This document shows positions 1 to 10,578 of a stretch of 64,000 nucleotides of DNA, piece by piece (within the stretch, counting starts at the first letter, position 1; every line of letters begins with the position of its first letter). The DNA lies in the NCBI GenBank assembly GCA_942159475.1, contig OW804096.1:15772906-15836905 (forward strand), written 5' to 3'. A program made the translations under genes and the position numbers. This DNA is from Sthenelais limicola (taxonomy: Eukaryota; Annelida; Polychaeta; Phyllodocida; Sigalionidae). The notes beneath the pieces are model-generated. The model was not told the origin of the DNA, did not search any database, and saw nothing but the letters and a program-made list of their open reading frames with translations.

Positions 1-62
1 CTTTACCAAGTATTGACCAAATTGCAGCCTAGTTTAGCAGAATTTACTAACTGTATACAGTT
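1..62 (+). mobile_element. Family A copy (right part, cut by window edge and truncated)
   Basis: It matches the interior GTATTGACCAAATTGCAGCC and TTTAGCAGAATTTACTAA of complete A copies. Its right terminal repeat is replaced by a family B remnant. Confidence 0.55.
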
Positions 63-65
63 AAA

Positions 66-132
66 TTTGAACTGAATCCATCCCAGCTTGCACTATAATA
101 GACATGCACAGGGAAATATGCAAATCCATTAT
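66..132 (+). mobile_element. Family B remnant
   Basis: GAATCCATCCCAGCTTGCAC, ATAGACATGCACAG and ATGCAAATCC match the right end of family B. The left part is missing. Confidence 0.5.
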
Positions 133-213
133 TTTGTATTCCTTAAACTCAATAAGCCAGAACAGAAGTTTCTCCATTCTAAAACATTTCAACGTGGCTG
201 TGTTTTCGCAGAT

Positions 214-445
214 GGGTTAGACTTTCAGAAAATGTACGATTCACCTTTACCAATCCTCTCAAATAACCCAGATTTAAGACTAAAATGAGCTTCAAAGTAG
301 TTTAACATAACAAAACAGATACTTTACCTCAACACGATCCCAGACATACTCAGATATACCCGGTATTTATCATTTTCCAATCTAATTGAGCAAAATTTCT
401 AAATGTGTAGAGCTGCCAATTGTACACTTTCAGAAAATCTGACCC
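214..445 (+). mobile_element. Family A copy (subtype with ACTCAGATATACCCGGTATT)
   Basis: About 232 bp between GGGTTAGACTTTCAGAAAA and TTTCAGAAAATCTGACCC. It belongs to the subtype shared with 25578, 34486 and 36635. Confidence 0.8.
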
Positions 446-523
446 AGAAGTGTTTGTGGGCGTTGCCTGTTCGTTACACGTGGGTTCATGTTCACAATGC
501 ACATCTGAGATGTTAAACCGGGA

Positions 524-812
524 ATAGGGAGATTTAGCAACCACAACGCACCGACACAACACTAACGCATCCACTAATAGAGAGATTTAGCAACCACAAC
601 CCACCGACACAACACTAACGCATCCACTAAGTTTTAGTATATTATTACCGTTGTGGGGATATCTCGAGAGGCCTGCAATGCAGATGCCCATAGCCTAGCA
701 CCTTGATCTCGAGATATCCCCACAGCAGTAGTAATGTACAATATATAAATAGTTTATAGTGAATGCGTTATATAGTGTTGTGTTGGTGCGTTGTGGTTGC
801 TAAATCTCCCTA
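524..812. mobile_element. L1: inverted-repeat element with duplicated left end
   Basis: The left end AGGGAGATTTAGCAACCACA occurs twice in tandem (from 526 and from 581). The right end is its inverted copy, finishing TGCTAAATCTCCCTAAT. The centre is a second inverted pair, TGGGGATATCTCGAGA / TCTCGAGATATCCCCA. A simpler copy is at 18403-18632. Confidence 0.75.
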
Positions 813-1289
813 ATATCAATATCAGTCTGCCTCTTTTATGGTCTATGGTTTTTGATCTGTGATAAATTAGAAATCACATGTCCTGTCATGTCTGGCAATT
901 TTTTGATAAGGGCATAGAGCCGGAATGTATCATAATAGGATGCAAGGTTGTTTGTGATTTTAGAGATAATCTTTAGATACTGAATATTAGAGGGATGTGA
1001 CTCGAAATCAGGACCCTGACTCCCTTTCAGAGTCTAACCCTGAATTTCCAGGACTATCAGAGTCAAAAACAGAGTCATAAATCATACAACTAATAAACGA
1101 GTCAATGTGGCTCTGATTTAGAGTCAGAAATGGGTATAAAAGAGTCAGGCAAAACGAGTCACTTGATTTGACTCTTTTAGGAGGCGCTGGACTCAGATTT
1201 AGAGTCAAATGACTCGTTATGTTTCTCTGTGTAGAATAGAATAAGAAAATCGTGTTTGATTAATGTTAACTGAGATCACAGCTTCTTTA
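813..1289. other. Gene-free stretch with a GAGTC/GACTC cluster
   Basis: No exon recognised. Between about 1000 and 1217 the pentamer GAGTC or its complement GACTC occurs 13 times, in mixed orientation. The rest is AT-rich without visible structure. Confidence 0.6.
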
Positions 1290-1615
1290 TTAATTCAATT
1301 CAATTCAATTCAAAGCATTTTTTATTCATACAAGAAAGGTGTACAAAAAGGAGCCCCGTGACTTCCAGGTCTATACCTCTATTAACGCCAGCTTGTTCCT
1401 CATCATAGTCTAGGCTCAAAGATGAGAGACTCCCTTCAAACGTAGGGAAAGCCTCTCGCCTCAAACCGCAAAGTGTCATTATAATTCCATTGGGACAGGA
1501 ACATGTCATTATATTCCCATTAGTAGAACGCCGCGGCCTGAGCTAGGAAACCAATTAGTGAAGTAGGTGTTCAATCACTGACATACCATATCTATCTGAT
1601 CTGAGAGACTTGGAG
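1290..1615 (-). mobile_element. Family H copy
   Basis: It shares CCCTTCAAACGTAGGGAAAG, CCTCTCGCCTCAAACCGCAA and ACATACCATATCTATCTGAT (in - sense) with copies near 15030, 36994 and 37560. No coding capacity. Terminal structure is unclear; one side starts in an (ATTCA)n stretch. Confidence 0.65.
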
Positions 1616-1708
1616 CCTGGACTGGTCAGAAGGGGCATGAACACTAAGCCAATGATAAAGATTAAATCTCACCTTATCTCACACATTTGTATACATGTTT
1701 ATATATAT

Positions 1709-1943
1709 GGGTCAGATTTTCAGAAAATGTACAATTCACCTTCACCAATTCTCTCAAATAACCCAAATTTAAGACAACAATCAGGTTCAAAATACTGTGC
1801 AACATAATCAAAAAAACTGTTTGAATCAGGGCAATACTAAATATACCCATATATACCTAGTGTTGACGATTTTTCAGTCCAATTTAGCAGAATTTACAAA
1901 ATAAGTTGTTCTGCCAATTGCACATTTTCTGAAAATCTGACCC
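1709..1943 (+). mobile_element. Family A copy
   Basis: Complete: GGGTCAGATTTTCAGAAAAT at the left, inverted at the right (ATTTTCTGAAAATCTGACCC), 235 bp. Confidence 0.88.
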
Positions 1944-2544
1944 TCATATATAATACCACTGTTATTTTAAACTGGTTTTTATTCAGCGAGAGTTCACATG
2001 AGTGATACGTTTCATTCGAGAATATAAACATTTATAAATAAGCAATGATGCTTTAAGGTAAAAAATAGAAAGTTTCAATACAATACTAGGTCGACTAAAG
2101 AGGATGAACTACTTGTCACTCCTAGTATAAAGTCATTAAGTTGATTACATAATTATTACATTTTTACTCAACGATTTCCAGAATACAGATTCTCACATCT
2201 ACCATAAAAACATTTTGTAAATGTTTTTTTTTATTGAAACCCCGATGTTAGACTATCAAAAGGGCACAGCGAAAAACACCCCCTGGGGTGAGCGTGGTGT
2301 GTTGTAATTAATATACCTCAATAAAAACTGTCAAAAAAACCACACTTGGTTGATCATGGAATGTGATGGTTAGCGTGTGACCCTTTAAGGTGAACCTCTG
2401 ATTTACGAGGCCATTTGCATGGTCCAGAACACATTGACAAGTCTCTTTATTACACCTGAACGTTCCTATTCATGTGGATAATGAATGAGGACGAAATATG
2501 TCCTTCTCCAAAACCAGTAATGAATGAATCAACTTTGCGATTTA
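1944..2544. other. Gene-free stretch, nothing recognised
   Basis: AT-rich sequence with no open frame that looks coding and no repeat I could match elsewhere in the window. Confidence 0.5.
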
Positions 2545-2806
2545 TAAGGGGGCTCCACTGGCTGCGGTAAGCTCTGCAGTAAGCCTTGCAATGGTGTTGT
2601 GCTGGTTCTGTAGATGGAGAGGAATGACGAGGTCTTGCCTACATGGTTCATTGGCCATGTAGGCAGGACCTCACCACTTCTCACCATCACAGCACCGTCG
2701 CAAGGCTTACCGCAAAGCTTACCACAGAGCTTACCACAGAGCTTACCACAGAGCTTACCGCAGAGCTTACCGCAGAGCTTACCGCAGCCAGTGGAGACCA
2801 CCCTTA
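2545..2806. mobile_element. M: inverted-repeat element with internal 12-bp minisatellite
   Basis: Both ends carry CTCCACTGGCTGCGGTAAGC, in inverted orientation, close to a TAAGGG flank on each side. The right end contains about seven copies of a 12-base unit (CTTACCGCAGAG, 2705-2785). The centre is a hairpin (GTCTTGCCTACATGG ... CCATGTAGGCAGGAC). The terminal TAAGGxTGG...CCACTGG pattern resembles F1/F2, so M is probably a relative. The Ser/Leu/Pro/Gln open frames over the minisatellite are artefacts. Confidence 0.65.
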
Positions 2807-2906
2807 AGACTTGTTTTCCTGTGATGCGTCACATGTGGGCCTTTTAAATGGCCTCGAAATATGCAGCCAGAAGGTTCTAAGAACATCCATGAAAAATAAG
2901 ACAATA

Positions 2907-3121
2907 TACTGTAAACGTATTAATGTTCGTGCAGTATTTATTTTCGCTATTTTCGCGCACCCACCTTTCTGCGCGAAAATAAGTCCTGCGCAAAAGGTAT
3001 AATTATTGCATAAACAAGGTGTGAGACTACCTTGCTGCACGAATTTAAATCCGCGCGAAAAGATGTCAAAGCACTTAGTGCGCAAAAATTTATCTGCGCG
3101 AAAATAAGTACGTTTACAGTA
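2907..3121. mobile_element. Q1: 215-bp palindromic element rich in GCGCGAAAAT
   Basis: Perfect 13-bp ends TACTGTAAACGTA / TACGTTTACAGTA. The interior repeats TTTTCGCGC / GCGCGAAAA in both orientations. If the outer TA is the target duplication it would be mariner-type. A related degraded copy lies at 6548-6712. Confidence 0.7.
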
Positions 3122-3210
3122 ATCATTATGTTGCTGACTATTTGACAATCTTTTACGAGAATAGCAAGCACAATTACATATAACTAAGCTGGGATTGTCA
3201 AGGAGGTGGT

Positions 3211-3762
3211 GGGTCAAATCGCCAGAATATGCACAATTTGTCCTCACCAATACTCTCAAATAACCCCAATTTAAAAATGAGGTTCAAAATATAGTTCAAA
3301 CGGATTGCTTCAATCAAGGCAATACCAAATATACGCAGATATAACTAGTGTTGACGATTTTGCAGTCAAATATAGCAGAATTGACTTCCAATAGGGGATT
3401 TGCATGTCTCACTGCACATGTCTACTGCGGTGCATGCTGGGATGGATTCTTCTAAAATCTGCCATACAAATATTTGGCAAGATATTATCGAAAAATTGTA
3501 AGAATGTTTTCACTAAAATCATAGCTTATATAAATGATTTATGAAAACCAAATGCATGCTGGGAGAGACGGGACTTGTGTTATGGTAACATGTAAAACAC
3601 ATGGATATTGCCATTAGAGCACTGATAAATAGTCCATGCTGAATATGACACGTTTTCTATAGGTTTTAGACTGTACCCTTAGTCCCATAAGTCCATGCGG
3701 ATCAAGATTTTCAATGGCGGCTATGCAAATCCCCTATTGTACCGTTTTTGAAAATCTGACCC
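3211..3762 (+). mobile_element. Family A copy split by a family B insertion
   Basis: The left part is 3211-3390 and the right end 3738-3762 (CCGTTTTTGAAAATCTGACCC). Between them lies a full B element. The A-family empty site CCAATTGTAC shows where B went in. Confidence 0.82.
3391..3737 (-). mobile_element. Family B copy nested in family A
   Basis: 347 bp with ends ATAGGGGATTTGCATG and CTATGCAAATCCCCTAT. The interior matches other B copies (TGCATGCTGGGATGGATTCT, CCATAAGTCCATGCG). The target duplication is 2 bp (AT or TA; the ends make it ambiguous). Confidence 0.85.
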
Positions 3763-4514
3763 TGATGTGTGAATTCTATCCAATACAATCGAGTCGGCCA
3801 CCTCAAAAGTGTTGCAACAATGTAGTAATATTATTTTTGGTAGTTCACATCAATATGTTTTTATAATTTGTGGGTAATATCATTTACTCCATGTTGATGT
3901 ATGTACCACATGCTATTTGTATGGGTGGGAGTAGTGTGGCAATTTGCACCAGTTCCACGCATGTGCTATGACTTCCTGTAACCAGTAAACATAGCCATAC
4001 AAGGGAAGCATAGCAATGTGGGAGTAAATATAGAACCTAAATTCGAATGTGGTACTTGGGACACTATATCACTATCTTCGATATTTGTTTTTTTTTGTAA
4101 CCCATCAGCTCGTAAATGTTATAACGACGTTTTGATTATTTTTGATAGTCAAAATCAAAATCTTTATATGATTTTTTGGCAATATTAACTAATGTCTCCA
4201 AAGTTCATATGTTTCACCTGAGAAATGCTATGACAATGTTATAATATTATCTTTTATGGTCTACATCAATATGTTTTTAGAATGTTTTGGTAATATTATG
4301 AAAGTTTATATGCACGATCTGAGAAACTTTATGACAACGCAATGATATTAATTTTGATAGTCAAAATTTTAATGTTTTTATGATGTTTTGGTAATATTAA
4401 CTATTTCCACCCTCTCTATCTATGCCTCCCTCTCCTCCCCGAAATCAACAGTATTACTTTAAACTGAATGTAGGCTATTGGTGATACCCTGATATAGTTT
4501 GACGACTGATTCCT
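3763..4514. repeat. Degenerate tandem repeat, about 120-bp period, in gene-free sequence
   Basis: Blocks around 3815-3890, 4105-4190, 4215-4300 and 4315-4400 share TTATAACRACGTTTTGAT-like, CATCAATATGTTTTTA and TTTTGGTAATATTAACTA words in the same order. They are too diverged for an exact unit. No coding sequence seen. Confidence 0.5.
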
Positions 4515-5175
4515 TAACAGGAAAAGGGGGAAAGGGGAGAGGGAAGTTGGGGGGAAGGCCAGATGCTTTGGTTATTTAAGTGTCATTAAACGCTTGCTAC
4601 TGATCTGGCCTGGCTTTGAGGGGAGAGGATTAAAGCTAAAACAGGAGGAACTTTCCCCCAAATTGGGTTGAGGGAGGAAAGCCAACCCCATGGCCCAGCT
4701 GGGGTTTTTTTTTATAAAGATGTTAACTGATTAACAGGGTCTAATAGGCGGTTAGATCCTGAGTTCATGGTCGTGAGTTTTCTCTAAGCCTCCCGGGAAA
4801 CCAAGCCGAGGGGAAGCCGAGGCTTGTTTCTGGGAAGCTTAGAGAAAACAAAGGACCATAAACTCAGGATCTAATGGCTTTAGTCCCCTTTTGTTGGGCT
4901 GTTAGTATCATTAACAACAATTTAGAAATGATTTCAAAGCAAAATAAACCAGTGGAAGGCCATGATCTTGCCGTTTTGAGCAGTAAATATTGTTTTGTAT
5001 TTTTGTTGATGTGAGCGGTCGGCCAGAAACAGAAGTCCTACACTAGTACCACTTGTCTGTATGTGTATAACTGTCCCGGCCAGCCCAACAAACGGGGGCT
5101 AATAGTATTCCTTCTTCCATATATCAACATCAGAGAGAAATTACCGTTGTATAATTATCCTGCCATAAACTTAAG
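4515..5175 (+). repeat. Repeat O, copy 1 (interrupted)
   Basis: It shares GGAGAGGATTA, ACAGGAGGAACTT, AATTGGGTTGAGGGAGG, AACATCAGAGAGAAAT and ATCCTGCCATAAAC with 40430-40745. Copy 2 lacks about 330 bp that copy 1 holds from about 4745 to 5085, so a nested insertion is likely. Confidence 0.6.
4752..4875. mobile_element. Hairpin (foldback) element inside repeat O
   Basis: Arms TTAGATCCTGAGTTCATGGT (from 4752) and ACCATAAACTCAGGATCTAA (to 4875) continue inward through TTTTCTCTAAGC / GCTTAGAGAAAA. The arms are about 50 bp with a small loop. Confidence 0.65.
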
Positions 5176-5284
5176 ATCACCTGAGAGCCACATTAATTTT
5201 TATTGGGGATACACCTACTCAGAACGCAGTTATTACATGCTTGGCCTCTCACCAAGCCGGGCGTAGTCATCTTTGCATGCATCT

Positions 5285-5519
5285 GGGTCAGGTTTTCACC
5301 AAATGCACAATCTACAGTTCTACACATCTATCAAATTCTGCTAAATTAGAGTGACAATTGATAAATACTTGGTATATCTGAGTATATTCTGCATTGTATT
5401 CATTCAACAAATCGGTCTGGTTATGTTGAACTGTATTTTGAACCTGATTTCCATCTTAAATTTGGGTTATTTGTGAAGATTGGTGAAGGAAAATTGTACA
5501 TTTTAAGAAGATTTGACCC
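5285..5519 (-). mobile_element. Family A copy (subtype with TTCATTCAACAAAT)
   Basis: Diverged ends (GGGTCAGGTTTTCACCAAAT; AGATTTGACCC). The interior matches the subtype also seen at 38362 and 41045. Confidence 0.78.
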
Positions 5520-5843
5520 TTCTACCCACTCTAATCGCTTTGCTTATATGTTGGCAAGCAATAAAAGCCCCTCTCCCGTGGATGAAGAAAAGTTGGCATT
5601 AGTTAGGGCAATTGGCAGCTTTTGACATTGAATGCGTCTCACCCCTACAGCCCAAGTATATCCAGTGTACTGTGTTCTTGTACATGCGCTTCAAATTACA
5701 AAGTATATTTGGCCATGGTTGGTCTTAAACGGCGATTCAGGGGCAAAGGTTTAAAGTAAAAAGTCCCCCACTTTACCCTCCTCTTAAAGGGATAAAGGAA
5801 TCGCGTGTCAACTACTCTTTAGACAGACTATATGCAATGACAG
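5520..5843. other. Gene-free stretch, nothing recognised
   Basis: No exon, repeat or structure identified. Confidence 0.45.
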
Positions 5844-6166
5844 TACCGCATTACACCAATAGAACGCTGGGTCCCAAATAAATGCCTGCCCTGAAAAAGT
5901 GCCGGGTCATTTAACATCATGAAATGAATAAACGCTGGCCCCGAATGAACACCGGGTTTCACCCCTCAAAGAACATATATAATACTTTGGATAATTGGTT
6001 ATATCATGGAAAGTGGCAACAACATAGATTTGATAACATCTCATTGTTACGGCATGGGTATTCATTAACATAAACAATAAACGCCTGCCCCGTATAAACG
6101 CCTGCCTCGAATAAGCGTGACCAGAAAAAAATAAACGCCCAGACGTTCTATCGATGAAATACGGTA
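5844..6166. mobile_element. P: 323-bp element upstream of the sulfotransferase
   Basis: Imperfect inverted ends: TACCGCATTACACCAATAG and a right end whose reverse complement reads TACCGTATTTCATCGATAG. The interior repeats AAACGCCTGCC. It ends about 85 bases before the putative leader exon, so it may supply or disturb promoter sequence. Short related pieces occur near 50835-50880 and 53125-53161. Confidence 0.6.
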
Positions 6167-6240
6167 TCTATATAGACCCAAGGCCTCTCAGATCAGATGT
6201 CAGTGATTGCTAATATAACATTGTTAACATTTACATAATT

Positions 6241-6250
6241 TTCCTGCAGA
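6241..6250 (+). other. Likely 3' splice site of a 5' UTR intron of the sulfotransferase
   Basis: A pyrimidine run followed by CAG (TTTTCCTGCAG) ends at 6250, 57 bases before the start codon. The stretch 6251-6307 is GC-richer than the sequence before it. This fits a leader exon joined to an upstream non-coding exon, which I could not locate. Confidence 0.4.
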
Positions 6251-6307
6251 TCCCAGACGTGGTCTGTAAACTGTCACTAAGGACGCATCACCCTAGCAAC
6301 TATCACC

Positions 6308-8899
6308 ATGGAGACACTGAGGGTACAGGAGCAGGAGGAGGTGGGCGACACCACAGCAAGGTCCAAGTTCTTTGTGAGGGGTCAGTATGAGCATGACGGC
6401 ATGCTGCTTAACCCTTACTTCCCCAAGGAGTCTGTGGAGAGGGTTAAAGACTTCAAGTTTGACCCTGAAGATGTCCTCATTGCCACCTATCCCAAGTCTG
6501 GTAAATATTCAGTTTTATTGGATTCATAATTATTTTCAGTGTAATACCCTGTCAATGTATTTATTTTCGCACAGATACATTTTCGCGCACTGAGTACTTT
6601 GACACCTTTTCGTGCGGATTTAAATTCACGCAGCGAGGAAGTATCACACCTTGTTCATGCAATAATTATACCTTTCGCACAGGATTTATTTATTTTCGCG
6701 CACAAAGGGTCTAACAAAGGGACTAAAGAGATATGACATAAACTCAGTATTCTTTTTGCAAATTTTTTATTTTCATCTTCCTGCCATTGGGAACTTTACA
6801 ATATAAATCATATATCATTGTTATTTTCATTCTGCACCTTTTTAATTTGCTCTTATTTTCACTTTTCTGTTAACAAAAATTGTACATCTTTTGATATCTG
6901 GGGGGCCGTGGGAGCCGCTGGACTTTGTAAATATTCCAAAATTGTAGAGCTCCCGAATGTGTATTTTCTGAAAATCTGACCCACCAGCATTGTGTAGTTA
7001 AAGGTTTGTAAGTGGTCTGCAGTACAACACACCATGTCACCTTTTGTGTTATTTTCCGCCTACCTCAACACAATATCACACCATTAGTGCCCCAGTGCAG
7101 TGTCATGTTGGGCAATTTGGAACAGACAAAGCTGACGATGGCGATATTGTGTTTGATTGGGTTGCTCCATGCCAGAAGGAATCCACAATGCTAATATAGG
7201 TAATTCTCCCTTTGTAACTCCGCTTGTTATCCTGTCAGCAACACATACCATAGTGGCCCGTCTGTAAGCCAGGACCTGTTTACAAGCCTATCTCAAGATC
7301 TGACCCATGTAGGAGTAGTACACTGTCCTGAAAAAGCGTAGAACTATAGCGGCACACCTTCAAAATAAGTGTAATTTGCCTTGGCTTTGTGTCACCCCCA
7401 CTTTGGGTAGATATATGGCGCAGTGCTGTAGCACAAGCTTATAACTGAGAAAGCTAGGTGTGAAAACATTGCATATACCGTTCACTACCATTTCTAATGT
7501 AAGGGGAAAAGCTTGGTCTACTAAAACTGGCAGAATTAAAGTACTAACTCCTCTCTTTGGAATTGTCTGAATGTAAAGTGTTTACCCTCAAAATGAAGCT
7601 TAGGTTAAGACAAAGGTATCTATGGAACCCCTACTTGTATAGCCTTAATATTAAGAGCGTGATCGACGATAGCACGTCATCGCCGCATTCATGACCACTT
7701 GTGAAAACAGAATCACAGAACCCCCTGACTGTTAGGAAGACACCCATTATATTCAGATTGAAAGCATTTTGAGGGAGCTATGAGCTATCTAGTGGAAAGC
7801 AATACATATATTTTTTTAGCTCTGCATTCAGAACTTTGCACAGATATATCCAACAGGTTCGGTGGTGTAGTGGTTAGGATGCTCGCGTGAAAACCCCAAG
7901 GTTCTTAGATCGAACCCAAGCATGGTCAGCTTTTTTTCCCTATGCTCCATGCTGATCTGAGCTACGCTTCCTGAATTACATCTCCCCCTGCCTATGGCGT
8001 GCTCGCCTATGGCACGCACAGCTACAGCGGCGCAGTTTACAGGACAAGTGTAGATTTATGGCAGGCTGAATTACGCATTTGAAACACCTGCTGCCCGCCC
8101 AGCGCTGTAGTTCTACTTGTGCAGCAGGAACAGTGTACCAATGTAGATCTAATGAAAAACCTCTCCATACTGTTTTGTAGGCACGACCTGGACATCAGAG
8201 ATAGTTTGGCTTATCATGCATGGTGCTGACACTGAGGGGGCCACCAATGTCCACCGCTACTCCCGTGCCCCGCTCCTAGAGAAGCACAGGCCCGATGACC
8301 CTGAACCAGTCCTGGACGCAGCCCTGAGAGCCCCTCCACCCAGAGTTCTGAGAACCCATCTCCCTACCAGCTACTTTGCCAAGGAGATAGCAGCAAAAGG
8401 CTTCAAGAGAATCGTGGTGATGAGAAACCTCAAAGATGTGCTCACATCCTACTACCACTTCATGTTATCCGCTCCTGACCAGACTGAGCCTGGCACCTGG
8501 GATGAGTTCTTTGGGCTGTGGCAGAAGAAGCAGTTGTGGTTTGGTGACTGGGCAGAGATGAACCTGGGCTGGTGGCACTACCGCAACGATGAAAACCACC
8601 TCATCATGAAATATGAAGAGATGAAGGAGAACATCGTTGAGGCAATATGGAAGATGGCTGATTTCCTGGAGCAAGAACTGAGTGATGAGCAGGTGATGGC
8701 CATTGCCAACCATACCCAGATACAGAACCTGAGGAACAACAAGGGCAGCTGCTTCAAGGCTTATGATAAGAGGCAGTTCAGAAAGGGCATTGTCGGAGAC
8801 TGGAAAACACTCTTCACCGAGGAACAGAAGAAAATTGTTGACGACCACGTGAAGGCCACTACTGAGGCAGCCGGACTCTACTTTGTTGATGAACTGTGA
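6308..8899 (+). CDS. Cytosolic sulfotransferase, two coding exons
   Basis: CDS is join(6308..6500, 8181..8899), 303 codons plus stop. The product should move a sulfuryl group from PAPS to a hydroxyl or amine of a small substrate in the cytosol; the substrate cannot be told. Seen: exon 1 ends at TCTG|GTAAAT and exon 2 starts after TTTTGTAG, together making the PAPS-binding loop YPKSGTTW (residues 61-68). Further on are RTHLP with the usual catalytic His at about 124, the 3'-phosphate motif RNLKDVLTSYYHF from about 146, and RKGIVGDWK from about 265, followed by a KTLFTEEQ dimerisation-like stretch. Length and order match the SULT1/SULT family, with no signal peptide or membrane span. The start lies in ATCACCATGG. 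A good acceptor (TTTCCTGCAG, ending 6250) suggests an upstream non-coding exon. The intron carries repeat debris and a tRNA-like SINE. A second matching 3' exon lies downstream at 10984. Confidence 0.93.
6548..6712. mobile_element. Q2: degraded copy of the Q element in the sulfotransferase intron
   Basis: It shares TATTTATTTTCGC, CCTTTTCGTGCGGATTTAAATT and CACACCTTGTTCATGCAATAA in inverse orientation with 2907-3121. The terminal repeats are not recognisable. Confidence 0.55.
6933..6982 (+). mobile_element. Family A right-end fragment
   Basis: AATTGTAGAGCTCCC and TTTCTGAAAATCTGACCC only; the left part is absent. Confidence 0.6.
6983..7855. other. Sulfotransferase intron sequence
   Basis: I see no extra coding exon. 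Sequence is unique within the window and bounded by a family A fragment and a tRNA-like SINE. Confidence 0.5.
7856..7938 (+). repeat. tRNA-derived SINE or tRNA pseudogene
   Basis: GGTGGTGTAGTGGTTAGGAT resembles a tRNA D-arm/A box, and GGTTCTTAGATCGAACCC a T-arm/B box with an expanded loop. The same arrangement, including the following AAGCATGG, occurs on the other strand at 54430-54522, so it is a dispersed family and not a working tRNA. Confidence 0.6.
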
Positions 8900-8955
8900 A
8901 AAGTTTCAGAAGTGAAACGTTTGTTATAAAATAATTGAGACAATTCTTATAAAAT

Positions 8956-9001
8956 TTGACCTGATGAAGGGCAATCTTAGCCCGAAAGCTAGTGTAATAA
9001 A
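8956..9001 (+). other. Hammerhead-like/Penelope-type tail motif with polyadenylation signal in sulfotransferase 3' UTR
   Basis: CTGATGA, a GGGC/GCCC stem and GAAA follow each other from 8960, then AATAAA at 8996-9001, all within about 100 bases after the stop codon. The arrangement resembles the 3' tail motif of Penelope-like elements. It probably supplies the poly(A) signal of the first terminal exon. One extra A before the stem departs from the perfect hammerhead core, so ribozyme activity is doubtful. Confidence 0.45.
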
Positions 9002-9002
9002 G

Positions 9003-10178
9003 AATTGAAACCAATAATTAGGGATTTTTTTCCTACCCAAAATAACATCACCACCAAGACAACCGGGATACTCGATATAAAAGTGATTATCTACCTACCT
9101 CGATACATCATATAAAATTTGTTATCTTCTTTTGTTACTAGATTTAACAATTAGAATTGTTAGAATGAGATAGAGACTGTTGAATAAACGGAGTTTGCGG
9201 GACTCTATTGAAATAGATTTGACTCTCATAGCCTTGTGATATAATCAACATTAGGGATTAAATATAAATGTATAAATATACACATGTAGTGATTCGCTCT
9301 CTCGGCGCTTCCAATAAACAAAAGTCAACAAATAAGCTACCTGCTACTTTCTGGTTTATTGTCCGGATCAACGGCCCTTCTACCATGACCCATTGCTAGG
9401 GTAGTCACTTTCCTGTACAAGGCTCAACAGGTGTCATATAATGTAGAACATAAAGACAATATGAAAAGGTCAAGCATGTCCGTACATATAAGAGACTTCA
9501 CTCTTAGTAAGTTGATACAAGAATGGGTAGAAGGAATAAGAATGTTATAATAAGAATCGGGTAATATAAGGGAGAATAAGAATTACATTACAAAAACTGG
9601 CCCCAGTGCATGGTAAGCACACCAGCTCTTTATGAACTGGTTGCACCTGGGGGATTGTAAAGCCACTACACACAGTTGTAATGTTTCACTGAGAAATGAG
9701 GTTTAAGTCTCATGTCCCTGTAACACATCACACATTGACTTTCTAAATGTACTGATCTAAATTTACAGATCTTCCCAAAGGACACTCTTACAGTGAGACC
9801 AGTTTCTATCAACCACAAGAACTACACTATACATATTATTATAATAAGATTTGTATTTCAATACGTTTCATACATATGATATCAGTGTTACAATGTCATA
9901 CATACAAATATCATATCAAAACAGGGTGAAACATCCCCTACAAGTAGTTTTACCTGATGACCGTAAAAGAATTAAATAAAATAAATAAGTTAATCAATGT
10001 CTATTCATTCCTTTGTATGTTTTTTAGACCTTCGTGCAGGTGATTCAGTCTCTTTGTTTAGTGTCTATTAATTAATAAAGGTCCGATGATATCCTAAATG
10101 AACTATTTCAAGCATGTCAGTGATATATCCTCGTGTTGTACAGTTGGGTTGTAATCTTTATCTGTTGGACTTTAAACA
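9003..10178. other. Region between the two sulfotransferase terminal exons
   Basis: No YPKSG-type exon found. 9180-9400 has LTR-like clues on +: a TATA-rich stretch, AATAAA at 9313 and AT-poor sequence after it. There are no paired ends, so I do not call an element. Confidence 0.4.
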
Positions 10179-10578
10179 TGTGATGTGTTACAGGAAAGTG
10201 AGTCACAAGTCGCATAGAATGGATTTGGGATTTTGAGCTATCATCATATTTGAAAAGATGAAATCAAACCGTTTCCAATTATGGTAAACATCAGGTCATG
10301 TAATGAGTATTTCTAGATTTTAAGTTTTATTTTTGAAAAAAGGTTCGCAATGTGTCTGGTGGCCAATTACCAGTAAACTTCATATACTCCATAATAGGAC
10401 GACATAGAAAGGCAAGGATGTATTTAATACACTCTCCTGGAATTTGGGATGATATGTATTCATACGACATTATATACTCCTAATATGAGAACATTCCTAA
10501 AGAGGGATCTTGTAGATGAACGACTTTGAACAATTTCAATTTTGCGACTTGTGAGTCATTTTCCTGAAACAAATCACG
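10179..10578 (-). mobile_element. Family C copy (full length)
   Basis: 400 bp between TGTGATGTGTTACAGGAAAG and TTTTCCTGAAACAAATCACG. It lies about 400 bases before the second sulfotransferase terminal exon. Confidence 0.8.

Noticed and set aside
2529..2847. Open frames with GKLCGKLC or SLPQSLPQ repeats
   Set aside because: They are translations of a 12-bp minisatellite inside element M, open on both strands.
8465..8848. Long antisense frame over the sulfotransferase exon (and 11253-11785 over its twin)
   Set aside because: Shadow of the conserved coding strand; no family resemblance, no own start or splice context.
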